Below are positions 46,095-54,337 of a stretch of DNA of 64,000 bases, piece by piece. The DNA is from JACDEA01 sp963742585 (GTDB lineage Bacteria; Actinomycetota; Acidimicrobiia; Acidimicrobiales; JACDEA01): positions 186,001 through 250,000 of the forward strand of contig CAVUMI010000005.1 in NCBI GenBank assembly GCA_963742585.1, written 5' to 3'. The notes under the pieces were generated by a model that was not told where the DNA came from, did no database searches, and saw nothing but the letters and a program-made list of their open reading frames with translations. The position numbers and the translations under genes are program-made. Within the stretch, counting starts at the first letter, position 1. Each line of letters begins with the position of its first letter.

Positions 46095-47271
46095 CGGAGC
46101 ACCGCCGGCATGGCTTTGGCGCCCCGCACCAACGTGGACGCGGTGACTTCGGGTGGGCCGGCGAGCTCGTAGTCGGGGAAGCGGGCCAGCAGCTCCTCGA
46201 ACACGATCCGCGTCTCGAGCCGGGCCAGGCTGGCGCCGAGGCAGAGGTGCTCACCGAACCCGAACGCGACGTGGGTTGTGTCGACCGGTCGGGCCACATC
46301 GAAGCGGTCGGCGGTGGGCCCGAAGGCGGCTTCGTCGCGGTTGCCCGACGCGTAGAGCATCACGAGGAAGTCGCCGGCGGCGATGGGCAGGCCGCCGATT
46401 TCGAGGTCGGCGGTGGCGGTGCGGCCGAAGGCCTGAATCGGTGTGACCCACCGCAGGAACTCTTCGACCGCGACCGGTAGGCCGGCCGGTGCACCGGCCA
46501 GCGCGGCTCGCTGATCGGGATGCTGCGCGAGAGCGTCGACCCCGCCGGAGATGAGGTGGCGCGTCGTCTCGTTCCCGGCCACCAGCAGCGTGATGCAGAA
46601 CATCACCAGCTCGGCGCGCGTCAGGTCGGTGCTGACCAGGAGCGAGATGAGGTCGTCGCGGGGGTGCTCCTGGCGCTCGCCGATGTACGCGTCGAGGAAC
46701 TGGAACAGCTCGAGGGTGACCGCGAAGGTCTCCGGCGTGGGGTCGTCGCTGATTTCGATCATGGCGTCGGACCACCGGCGGAAGTCGGCCAAGTCGCCGT
46801 CGCCGAGCCCGAGCAATTCGGCGATCACCAGCACGGGGATGGGCACCGCGATCTGTCCGACCACGTCGATGACTTCGCTGCGGGGCAGCGCATCGAGGAC
46901 GCCGATCACCTGTTGACGGACCCGCTCCTCGAGCTTGCCGACGGCCCGTGGCGTGAACTCGCGGTTGACGATCTTGCGGTAGTCGGCGTGGTCGGGCGGA
47001 TCCATATGCAGGATCGAGCCCTCGATCTGCTGGGCATCGGGGCGGCGGGCCGGGTCGTTGATCAACACGCCGTGCGCCGATGAGAAGCGGGCCGGGTCGC
47101 GGCTGATGGCGCGGATGTCGTCGTAGCGGGTGATGAGCCACGTGCCGGGCTCGGAGGGAAATACCGGCGCCTCGTCGCGGAGCGTGGCCAGGGTGCTGAA
47201 GTAGTCGGGGTCGAGGAAGAAACCCGGCTTGGTGATGTCGATCTGGATACCCGTGGCAGCGATACGGCCAT
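46091..47271 (-). CDS. Cytochrome P450
   Basis: About 393 residues. The catalytic motifs are AGNETTR (oxygen-binding helix I), EEFLRWVTP (ExxR helix K), and HVAFGFGEHLCLGASLARLE (haem-binding Cys loop). The N-terminal coding signal (GFFLDPDYFSTLATLRDEAPVF, WLITRYDDIRAISRDPARFSSAHG) extends upstream of the first in-frame ATG at 47068. It runs back to an ATG at 47271 only if one base is out of frame near 47255, so the start is placed there. This class resembles actinobacterial CYP107/CYP125-like enzymes, often used for steroid or polyketide oxidation. The substrate is unknown. Confidence 0.87.
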
Positions 47272-47276
47272 GCTAC

Positions 47277-47305
47277 GAGAGGGAGTCGGAGGCGGAGACG
47301 GAGAC
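47277..47305. repeat. Weak copy of the triplet-rich dispersed repeat
   Basis: A GGAG/CGGAG-rich stretch between divergent P450 and CruF-like genes. It matches only the core of the three clearer copies at 52339-52381, 54284-54318 and 61603-61640, so it may be chance. Confidence 0.3.
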
Positions 47306-47322
47306 GACCGTAGGGTAGGGAG

Positions 47323-48963
47323 GTGGAGGCTCTGTGGGGCACGGTCGGCGGGCGGTGGTACGTCACGGTGTTCGGGCTGGCGTTTGCGTGGCGGGCCGGG
47401 CGTCACCTGGGCTTGCGGCGCACCGTGGCCTACTCGATCGTGGCCGTGGCGGTCGGTGCGCTGGCCGAGAACGGCTCGGTGCACCTCGGCTTTCCGTACA
47501 CGCGCTACGCGTTCAATCCCGACCTGCGGGGCGACGAGTTGTTCATCGGCGACGTTCCCCTGATGGTGCCGCTGAGCTACACGTTCATGGCCTACTTCGC
47601 CTTCGAGGCGGGGCGACTGCTGGCGTCGGGGCCGCGCCATACCCGCGCGCCGCGGCCGTGGATGGAGTGGCTGCTGGCCCTGGTGCTGGCGGTGTGGGCC
47701 TTGTGGCTGCTCGACCCCATGAGCCGGCTGGGCGAGCACTTCTACCTCGGGCGGGTCTTCGAGTACGCCGGCCCCGGTTTCTGGTTCGGGCTGCCGACCG
47801 GAAGCCAGGTGGGCTTCGCGGCCACCGCTGCGGTGTTGCTCGCAGTGCTCTTCTGGATGACGCGCGATGAGCAGGACGAGCCGGTGGAGGGACTGGCCCG
47901 TCACCCGCACCTCGCCGCGCTGCTCACCTACCACGGTCAGGTGTTCCATCTCGTCATCGTCGGTTTCTGGGTCGGCCGCGACGTAGCGGTGGCCAACACG
48001 ATCGCCGGCGGCGCCCTCCTCATGTGGGTTCCGATCGCAACGATGACCGCGGTGTACTGGTCGGCGATCCGCGAACGCGAACGCGCCCTAGCGATCATGC
48101 GCGCCGCGGCGGCTGTGCTCGCGGCCGCGCTCGTGCTTGTGGCCTGTAGCGAGTCGCCTTCACGACCTCCCGCCACACCCACGTCCTCGTCGTCCTCGAC
48201 GTCCACCTCCACATCCCCGACGACACCGAGCACGACAACGACAACCAGAGCCGCGCGACCGGTGAGCGGGTTGCAGGCCGCGGTAACCGCGGCGGCGACG
48301 GGCCGGCGCGTGCCGGTGAGCGTGGTGGCCGTCAACCTCACCACGGGCGAGCGCGGGTCCAACCTCGGCAGTCGCGTCGTGCTGAGCGCCAGCCTCTACA
48401 AGCTGTTCGTGGCCCGTGAGCTTTTCCGCCGAATCGCCGCCGGCACCGTCGCCCGCAACGACCCGAGCGGCGACGGCCGCCACACCGTCGACGAGTGTCT
48501 GCGGCTCATGATCGTGATCTCCGACGACGGCTGCGGCGTGGCCGGCCTGAACATGGTGGGCAAGGGGAACCTCGACGCGTCGTTGCACCGCGACGGCTTC
48601 CCTGGGACCTACCTCGCTTCGCCGCAACGCACCACCGCGGCGGATACCGCCGAGTTCCTGCGGCGCGAGCGGGCGGGGAACACCGAGCTGTACGGGCTGC
48701 TGCGCCAGCAACAGGTGAACAACCGCATCCCGCCCGCGCTGCCAGCGGGCACACCGATCGCCCACAAGACCGGCGACCGCACCGGTTGGGCCCACGACGC
48801 CGGCGTCATCACCACTCCCAAGGGCGAATTCGTCATCGCCGTCCTCACCGGCGAATGGCCCTCGCCCTGTTGCCACGAAGAACGCATAGGCGCGCTCGAG
48901 CGCGAAGCATTCGCGCTGATCGGCGCGGTAGCGCGCCGCGTCTACGACTACATCGCGGCCTAA
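47323..48963 (+). CDS. Fusion of a CruF/DUF422-like carotenoid-type membrane domain and a class A beta-lactamase-like domain
   Basis: A 546-residue single frame from GTG 47323 with a GGGAGG-rich ribosome site. Residues about 10-260 form seven membrane helices of the CruF/DUF422 type: HLGFPYTRYAFNPDLRGDELFIGDVPLMVPLSY. A last helix at about 259-275 ends LVLVAC, which also reads as a lipobox (Cys275) with a Met at 259. A Ser/Thr/Pro-rich linker follows (about 280-305). The serine beta-lactamase-like part has Ser357 and Lys360 in SASLYKLF, SDD at 400-402 and KTG at 482-484. The order and single frame indicate one gene, but an internal start at ATG 48097 could make a separate lipoprotein. Confidence 0.78.
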   Translation: MEALWGTVGGRWYVTVFGLAFAWRAGRHLGLRRTVAYSIVAVAVGALAENGSVHLGFPYTRYAFNPDLRGDELFIGDVPLMVPLSYTFMAYFAFEAGRLLASGPRHTRAPRPWMEWLLALVLAVWALWLLDPMSRLGEHFYLGRVFEYAGPGFWFGLPTGSQVGFAATAAVLLAVLFWMTRDEQDEPVEGLARHPHLAALLTYHGQVFHLVIVGFWVGRDVAVANTIAGGALLMWVPIATMTAVYWSAIRERERALAIMRAAAAVLAAALVLVACSESPSRPPATPTSSSSSTSTSTSPTTPSTTTTTRAARPVSGLQAAVTAAATGRRVPVSVVAVNLTTGERGSNLGSRVVLSASLYKLFVARELFRRIAAGTVARNDPSGDGRHTVDECLRLMIVISDDGCGVAGLNMVGKGNLDASLHRDGFPGTYLASPQRTTAADTAEFLRRERAGNTELYGLLRQQQVNNRIPPALPAGTPIAHKTGDRTGWAHDAGVITTPKGEFVIAVLTGEWPSPCCHEERIGALEREAFALIGAVARRVYDYIAA

Positions 48964-49316
48964 CGTGCTTTCCGCCTCGGGTCTCGCCGCACTCATAGCG
49001 CAGCCGCCACAGGTGGGGCGTTGGCCCTCCGAGGGTGGCGTGGATCGTCGGGTCCCACGAAGGCCCGCGTGCCGGTGCCCTCGACCAACTGCCAGTCCTT
49101 GGTGGTCTTGAGCTTGTGGTGGTGCTACCGCCGCTCGCGCTGCTCGAAGCCGGAGCTGAGACTGACGTCCGCGTGCCAACGTGCGGACGGCGCCCCTCGG
49201 GTCGTTCGCCGGGCTCCCACCTGAGCGCCGGTTCAGTTGGATCGCGTACTTCGGCGTCACGTATCTCGTGACGTGGCTGCTGTAGGCCAATCTCCGCCAT
49301 CTGGTAGACGCTAGGT
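48964..49316. other. Intergenic region, possibly with a broken small membrane gene
   Basis: About 350 bases without a clear gene. Near the end, one frame reads RFSWIAYFGVTYLVTWLL and stops at 49285, a membrane-like tail. Upstream coding-like text lies in a different frame, so a small gene broken by one frameshift is possible. No RNA gene or repeat is seen. Confidence 0.3.
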
Positions 49317-49847
49317 ATGAGCGCCGCTGTTGATCACCTCGTGGTGGGCTCCGCCGACTTGGATGTGGGCATCGGCTGGGTGGCCGAGCGGCTCGGCGTA
49401 GCGCCGGTTTTCGGCGGTGTGCACGACGGCTTCGGGACCCGCAACGCGTTGCTCGGTCTCGGCGATCAGTACCTCGAGGTGTTGGCCGTCGACCCCGACC
49501 AGGCTGGAGCTTCGTCGGCGATAGTCGAACAGATAGGGGGTCTACTCGTGCCGGCGCTGATCACCGTGGCGATTGCGAAGTCCGATCTCCAAAACCCGAT
49601 TGCCATGTCCCGCACCCGTCCCGACGGCGTCCGTCTCGAGTGGGCCTTGGAGTTCACGTCGACGCCAATCTTCTTCATCGACTGGAAGGCGTCTCCGAGA
49701 CCGGTGGGACTTCCTGACGGCGGACGCCTCACGTCGTTGTCGATCACCACCCCCGAACCGGAAGCCCTTGCCGGTGTCGATGGCGTCTCGGTCCACAAGG
49801 GCGAGTGGCGGGTTGAAGCCAGCATCGACGGCAAGGAGTTGGTGTAG
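49317..49847 (+). CDS. VOC/glyoxalase-like domain protein
   Basis: A 176-residue protein with the DHLVVGSADLDVGIGWVAERLG opening of the Glyoxalase_3-type VOC family, GTRNALLGLGDQYLEVLAVDP, then EWALEFTSTPIFFIDWKASPRP and SLSITTPEPEAL. The metal-binding His and Glu of true glyoxalases are partly present (DHLVV, YLEVL). The function is unknown. It starts at ATG 49317 and is followed 2 bases later by a thiolase-like gene. Confidence 0.8.
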   Translation: MSAAVDHLVVGSADLDVGIGWVAERLGVAPVFGGVHDGFGTRNALLGLGDQYLEVLAVDPDQAGASSAIVEQIGGLLVPALITVAIAKSDLQNPIAMSRTRPDGVRLEWALEFTSTPIFFIDWKASPRPVGLPDGGRLTSLSITTPEPEALAGVDGVSVHKGEWRVEASIDGKELV

Positions 49848-49849
49848 CG

Positions 49850-51307
49850 ATGGATGGACGTGCGCCGGTGGTGGTCGGCGTTGGGATGGTGGACCAGCGC
49901 CACGACGATCCGTCATTCGCGGCCGAGCCGCTCGAGCTGATGCTGCAGGCCGTGCAGCGCGCCGGCGACGACAGCGGGGTCGCCGCGCTGCTCTCCCGCG
50001 TCGAGCTGATCGCCTCGCCACGCGGCCTCTGGCAGTACGGGGATCCCGGCCGGCACATCGCTGACGCGATCGGGTCGCCCGCGGCCACCACGGTGCTGTC
50101 GCTGGTCGGCGTGCTCCAGCAGACGCTCATCGGCGACGCGTGCCGCCGCATCGCCGAGGGCGAGATCGATGTCGCGGCGGTGGTCGGCGGCGAGGCGCGA
50201 TTCCGTAAACTCAGGGGCCGCATCCTCGACGTCGAGGTCGTGGAGTCCGACATCGAGGGCACACCCGACGTCACGCTCAAGCCCACCGCCGACCTCGTCC
50301 TCCAGTCGGAGATACACAGCGGCCTCGGCCCGATGCCGGTCGGCTACTACGCCATCATCGAGAGCGCGCTGCGGGCCGCGGCCGGGCTGAGCATCGACGA
50401 GCACCGCCGGCGCGTCGCCGACCTGTACAGCCGGTTCAGTGCGATCGCCGTCGGCAACCCGCACGCGTGGAAGCGCGAGCCGGTCGCCGCCGAGTTCATC
50501 CGCGAGCCCTCCGATAAGAACCCGATGCTGGCGTTCCCGTACACCAAGCTGCACAACAGTTCGTGGAACGTCGACCAAGCCACCGCGTTGCTCATCTGTT
50601 CCGCGGCGGCGGCCGACGAGGTCGGCATCGACCCCTCGCGCCGGGTCTTCGCCCGCGCCAGCGCCGAGTCCAACCACGCCACGACCATCTCGGCTCGCCC
50701 GGATCTGGCCCGCTGCCCGGGCGTGCGGCTGGCCGGTCGCAGCGCGCTCGCAGCCGCCGCGGTCGACGCGCACGCGGTCGACCTGGTCGAGCTGTACAGC
50801 TGCTTCCCCGCCGCGGTGCAGATGCACGCCCGCGAGCTCGGCGTGCGCGCCGACGTCGATTGGACCGTTACCGGCGGGATGCCGTTCGCCGGCGGACCGT
50901 TCAACAGCTACGTGCTCCAGTCGACCGGCACGATGATCGAGCGATTGCGCGCCCAGCCCGGTGCGGTTGGCCTGGTGTCGTCGGTCTCAGGACTGCTGAC
51001 GAAACAGGGCGTCGGCCTGTGGTCGACCGAGCCCGGGGCCAACCGGTTCGCGTCAGTCGACGTCACCGACGCGGTCGCGGCCGAGGAGCAGCCTCGTGCC
51101 GTCGTGACCGACGCCAGCGGCGACGGAACCGTTGTCGGTTACACGGTGATGCACAAGGACGCGGCACCGCGCGGTGTCGTCCTCGTCGACCTGGCCGACG
51201 GTTCCCGCTGCATGACCGGCACCGACGATCCCGACACCATCAAGTCGATGGAGTCCGAGGAGTGGGTCGGCCGCGGTGTGAAGCTCGCCGCCGGCCAGTT
51301 CGCTTAG
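49850..51307 (+). CDS. Thiolase-like acetyl-CoA acyltransferase family protein (SCPx/Acat type)
   Basis: The 485-residue thiolase-superfamily protein has AAVVGGEARFRK, an N-terminal domain without the usual active-site Cys in a CSSG context, a C-terminal domain with LVELYSCFPAAVQMHARELG and TGGMPFAGGPFNSY, and a C-terminal OB-fold-like extension (DASGDGTVVGYTVMHKDAAPRG). It belongs to the non-classical SCP2-thiolase group found in actinobacterial lipid catabolism. Which Cys acts as the nucleophile is unclear. It ends five bases before a convergent acyl-CoA dehydrogenase gene. Confidence 0.84.
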   Translation: MDGRAPVVVGVGMVDQRHDDPSFAAEPLELMLQAVQRAGDDSGVAALLSRVELIASPRGLWQYGDPGRHIADAIGSPAATTVLSLVGVLQQTLIGDACRRIAEGEIDVAAVVGGEARFRKLRGRILDVEVVESDIEGTPDVTLKPTADLVLQSEIHSGLGPMPVGYYAIIESALRAAAGLSIDEHRRRVADLYSRFSAIAVGNPHAWKREPVAAEFIREPSDKNPMLAFPYTKLHNSSWNVDQATALLICSAAAADEVGIDPSRRVFARASAESNHATTISARPDLARCPGVRLAGRSALAAAAVDAHAVDLVELYSCFPAAVQMHARELGVRADVDWTVTGGMPFAGGPFNSYVLQSTGTMIERLRAQPGAVGLVSSVSGLLTKQGVGLWSTEPGANRFASVDVTDAVAAEEQPRAVVTDASGDGTVVGYTVMHKDAAPRGVVLVDLADGSRCMTGTDDPDTIKSMESEEWVGRGVKLAAGQFA

Positions 51308-51312
51308 CGCGC

Positions 51313-52584
51313 TCAGCGCGACAGCAGGTCTTTGGCGATGTGGGTGACCTGGATCTCGTCGGTGCCGGCGTAGATCTGGAATACCTTGGCGTCGCGGGCG
51401 AGTTGCTCGACGCGGTACTCGGCCATGTAGCCGTTGCCGCCGAAGAGCTGCACGGCTTCCATCGCCACCTCGGTCGCCGCCTGCGCTGAATACAGCTTCA
51501 TGGCCGACGCCTCGGCGAGCGTCGGCGTGCGCCCCGCCTTCTGCATCTCGATGTGACGGAACACCAGGTTCTGCACGTTGAGCCGGGCCACCTCCATCTT
51601 GGCCAGCTTCAACTGGATCAGCTGGAAGTCACCGATGGGCTTGTCCCACAGCGTGCGGTTCTTGGCGTACTCGATCGACAACTTCAGGCATTCGTCGATG
51701 ACGCCGAGTGACATCGCGGCAACACCGGCCCGCTCGGTCACGAAGTTCTGGCGCGCCGAATCGCGCCCGCCGTCGGCGCCGACGTCCTCGGTCTCGCCCA
51801 GCAGCCGGTCGCGACCAGCGCGCACGTCGGAAAGGAACAGTTCGCCGGTGGGCGAGGAGTGGAGACCCATCTTGCGGAACGGCTTGGGCTGCTCGAGCCC
51901 GGGCATCCCGGTGTCGAGCACGAAGCTCAGGATCTTGCGCTCACGCGGCGGGTTGCCCTCGTCGAGCTTGCAGTAGAAGACGATCGTGTCCGCGTAGGGA
52001 CCGTTGGTGATGAAGGTCTTGTTGCCGTTGAGGATGTACTCGTCGCCGTCGCGCCTCGCGGTGGCCTGCATCCCGCCGAATGCGTCGGAGCCCGAGTTGG
52101 GCTCGGTGATCGCCCACGCGCCGATCTTCTCGAGGCTGAGCAGTTCGCCGACCCACCGCTTCTTCTGGGCCAGCGTGCCCTTGCTCATGATCGTGCCCGC
52201 GGCCAGCCCGATGCTCACGCCCATGGCGGTGACCATCCCCGGACACACCCGGCACAGCTCGATGATCGGGATCAGCGTGAAGCCCGCCATCGCGCCACCC
52301 ATGCCGCCGCCATCGTCGCGGTCCTCGTCTTCGCCGCGCCCTTCATCCCTCGGTCGCCTTCCGGCTTCGCCTCCGGCTCCGTTTGAACTCTCTTGCGCCA
52401 TGCGGTTCTCAAAGCCGGCCTTGGCCATGGCGTCCATACCGAACGTGGCGTAGAGCTTGCGCAGGATGTCGTAGGGCGGCAGGTCGCCGTGCTCCAGCTC
52501 ATCGACATGCGGCCGTACCTCCGCGTCGACGAACTTCCGAACCGCGTCCTGCAGCATCAGCATTTCTTCGGGCCACTCGATCAC
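51313..52584 (-). CDS. Acyl-CoA dehydrogenase with an in-frame repeat insertion
   Basis: The 423-residue protein has all family blocks: AWAITEPNSGSDAFGGM, YILNGNKTFITNGPYADT, MGLHSSPTGELFLSDV, ELAKMEVARLNVQN-type helix, and a C-terminal QLFGGNGYMAEYRVEQLARDAKVFQIYAGTDEIQ with the catalytic Glu region. Between about residues 67 and 96 there is a Gly/Glu/Arg/Asp-rich stretch (SNGAGGEAGRRPRDEGRG) that interrupts the N-terminal helical domain. It is encoded by a copy of the dispersed triplet-rich repeat at 52339-52381. The remaining domain continues normally, so the insertion is probably tolerated in a loop. Upstream lies the long hairpin repeat. Confidence 0.88.
   Translation of the reverse strand: MIEWPEEMLMLQDAVRKFVDAEVRPHVDELEHGDLPPYDILRKLYATFGMDAMAKAGFENRMAQESSNGAGGEAGRRPRDEGRGEDEDRDDGGGMGGAMAGFTLIPIIELCRVCPGMVTAMGVSIGLAAGTIMSKGTLAQKKRWVGELLSLEKIGAWAITEPNSGSDAFGGMQATARRDGDEYILNGNKTFITNGPYADTIVFYCKLDEGNPPRERKILSFVLDTGMPGLEQPKPFRKMGLHSSPTGELFLSDVRAGRDRLLGETEDVGADGGRDSARQNFVTERAGVAAMSLGVIDECLKLSIEYAKNRTLWDKPIGDFQLIQLKLAKMEVARLNVQNLVFRHIEMQKAGRTPTLAEASAMKLYSAQAATEVAMEAVQLFGGNGYMAEYRVEQLARDAKVFQIYAGTDEIQVTHIAKDLLSR
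52339..52381 (-). repeat. Triplet-rich dispersed repeat inside acyl-CoA dehydrogenase
   Basis: This stretch matches the one at 54284-54318 in the opposite relative orientation (CCCTTCATCCC, then a CGGG/TCGCC core, then CCGGCTTCGCCTCC). It is inserted in frame and adds about 14 residues. Confidence 0.6.
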
Positions 52585-52598
52585 GAGCGCACCCTAGA

Positions 52599-52653
52599 CC
52601 CGACTTCTGGACACTTACCGCCCTGGGAGGGCGGTAAGTGTCCAGAAGTCGGG
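52599..52653. repeat. Dispersed hairpin repeat, copy 2, possible terminator
   Basis: Perfect 26-base arms (52599-52624 and 52628-52653) around a GGG loop. Compared with copy 1, the single mismatched pair is replaced by a C-G pair. It lies between the 3' end of the second Liv operon and the acyl-CoA dehydrogenase start, where it could end Liv transcription. Confidence 0.8.
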
Positions 52654-52656
52654 GAG

Positions 52657-54337
52657 CTAGACGGCCTTGCCGCTGCGGTGGATGGCGGTGGTGTCGGTGC
52701 CGAGATAGGACTCGATCACCCGGGGGTGGTTGAGGACCTCGTCGGGGGTGCCGCGGGCGATGACCGCGCCGAGTTCGAGCGCGTACATCTCGTCGCAGAT
52801 GCCGGCCAGCAGCGGCATGTCGTGCTCGATCACCAGGATCGACGTGCCGGTGAAGGCCTGGACCCGCCGCAGCAGCGGCCCGAGCGCCTCGGACTCGCGC
52901 TGGGCTACGCCGCCGCTCGGCTCGTCGAGCACGATGACGTCGGGGTCCGACGCCAGCAGACAAGCCAGCTCGACGATGCGGCGGGTGCCGGTGGACAGCT
53001 CGCCGGTGAGCTTCTCGTGGAAGGCGCCCAGCCCCATCAGCGCCACGAGGAACTCCACCTTCTCGACCACGTCGGCCTCGGAATCCCGCGACGCCGGCTG
53101 GGCAAACGCGGCGCCAAGCATGTTGCGTGCCAGAAGATGGCGCTCGCGAGCGATCGACAGCGTCTCGGCCGTGGTCAATGACGGAAACAGCCGCGCCTCC
53201 TGGAACGAGCGGCCCAACCCGCGGTTGGCCCGTTGGTGGGCCGGCAGGTCGGTGATGTCGTCGCCCTTGAAGAAGATGCGGCCGCCGTCGACCGGCAGGA
53301 ATCCCGAGACGCAGTCGAACAGCGTTGTCTTGCCCGCGCCGTTCTGCCCGATCAGTCCGAGGATCTGCCCCTGCTTCAATTCGAGGTCGACACCGGCGAC
53401 CGCGGTCACGCCGCCGAACCGCTTGGTCACGTCGAAGCACTCGAGGACGACAGGGGAGTCCGGCGGCGGCGACAGCCGGATGTCGCTGCGCGGCGTCGGC
53501 ACTTTGGCGGCCTTGCCCTTGCGACCTCGGCCCTTTCGACCCGCCCCGTTGCCCGGCGCACCGGCCGACGCTCCGGCGATGAAGACCGAGCGCAGGATGT
53601 CAGGCCGGTCGAGCAGCTCGCGGGTCGGGCCGGTGAAGCGGAACTCGCCCTTCTCCATGAACACGGCCCGCTCGGCCAACCGCAGCGCCACGTTGATCGA
53701 CTGCTCGACGACCACGACGGTGAGGCCGGTGGCGTGAATCTGTTGGATCACGTCGACCAGCTGACCGACGATCGTCGGGGCCAAGCCGAGCGAGAGCTCG
53801 TCGATCAGCAGCAGCTTGGGGTCCGGGATCAGGGCCTGGCTGATCGCCAGCATCTGCTGTTCGCCACCCGAGAGGTTCCCGGCCTGCTGGCCGATGCGGT
53901 CGGCCAGTCGCGGGAACATCTCGAGTACGCGGGTCGTCGCTTCGTCGACCGCGGCGGCGTCCTTGCGCTTGGTCCACGCCGCCAGCCGCAGGTTCTCCTT
54001 CACGGTGAGCGTCGGGAACACGCTCTTGCCGCCGGGCATCATCACCACGCCTTGCTCGGCGATGACGTTGGTGGGCTGGCCGGTGATGTCGTCGCCAGCG
54101 AAGGTGACCGCGACCCTTCTGCACCGGTAGCAGGCCGGTGATGCACTTGAACAGGGTGGACTTGCCCGCGCCGTTGGTACCGAGCAGGGCGACGATCTCG
54201 CCCTCGTTGATGTCGAGGTCGAGGCCGAACAGCACCTGCACCGGCCCGTAGGACGCGTCCAACCCCTCGACCGAAAGGAAGGGGGAGGCGGAGCCGGAGT
54301 CGCCCGGGGGATGAAGGGTGCCGGCGCGGTCGGTCAT
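52657..54337 (-). CDS. LivF-LivG fusion, tandem ABC ATPases, one frameshift
   Basis: The reconstructed protein is about 560 residues. First comes LivF: FLSVEGLDASYGPVQVLFGLD, Walker A GTNGAGKST, signature LSGGEQQ, Walker B LLLIDELSLGLAP, VVVVEQSINVAL. After a Gly/Arg/Lys-rich linker comes LivG: VTKRFGGVTAVAGV, Walker A GQNGAGKTT, signature LSTGTRR, Walker B VIVLDEPSGGVA, VIEHDMPLLAG. Both contain full catalytic motifs. One break near 54115 splits LivF. The N terminus (TLHPPGDSGSASPF) is made by the triplet-rich repeat. It is coupled by ATGA to the permease gene and is the last gene of its operon. Confidence 0.87.
54284..54318 (+). repeat. Triplet-rich dispersed repeat in the LivF-LivG N terminus
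   Basis: GGAGGCGGAGCCGGAG followed by TCGCCCGGGG and ATGAAGGG. Together with 52339-52381 it defines a 35-43 base repeat family. Here it encodes residues of the first coding stretch of the ATPase protein. Confidence 0.6.

Noticed and set aside
47323..48963. Acquired beta-lactamase resistance gene
   Set aside because: The catalytic motifs are those of a serine hydrolase of the class A fold, but the fusion to a membrane domain and absence of a mobile context do not support acquired resistance.
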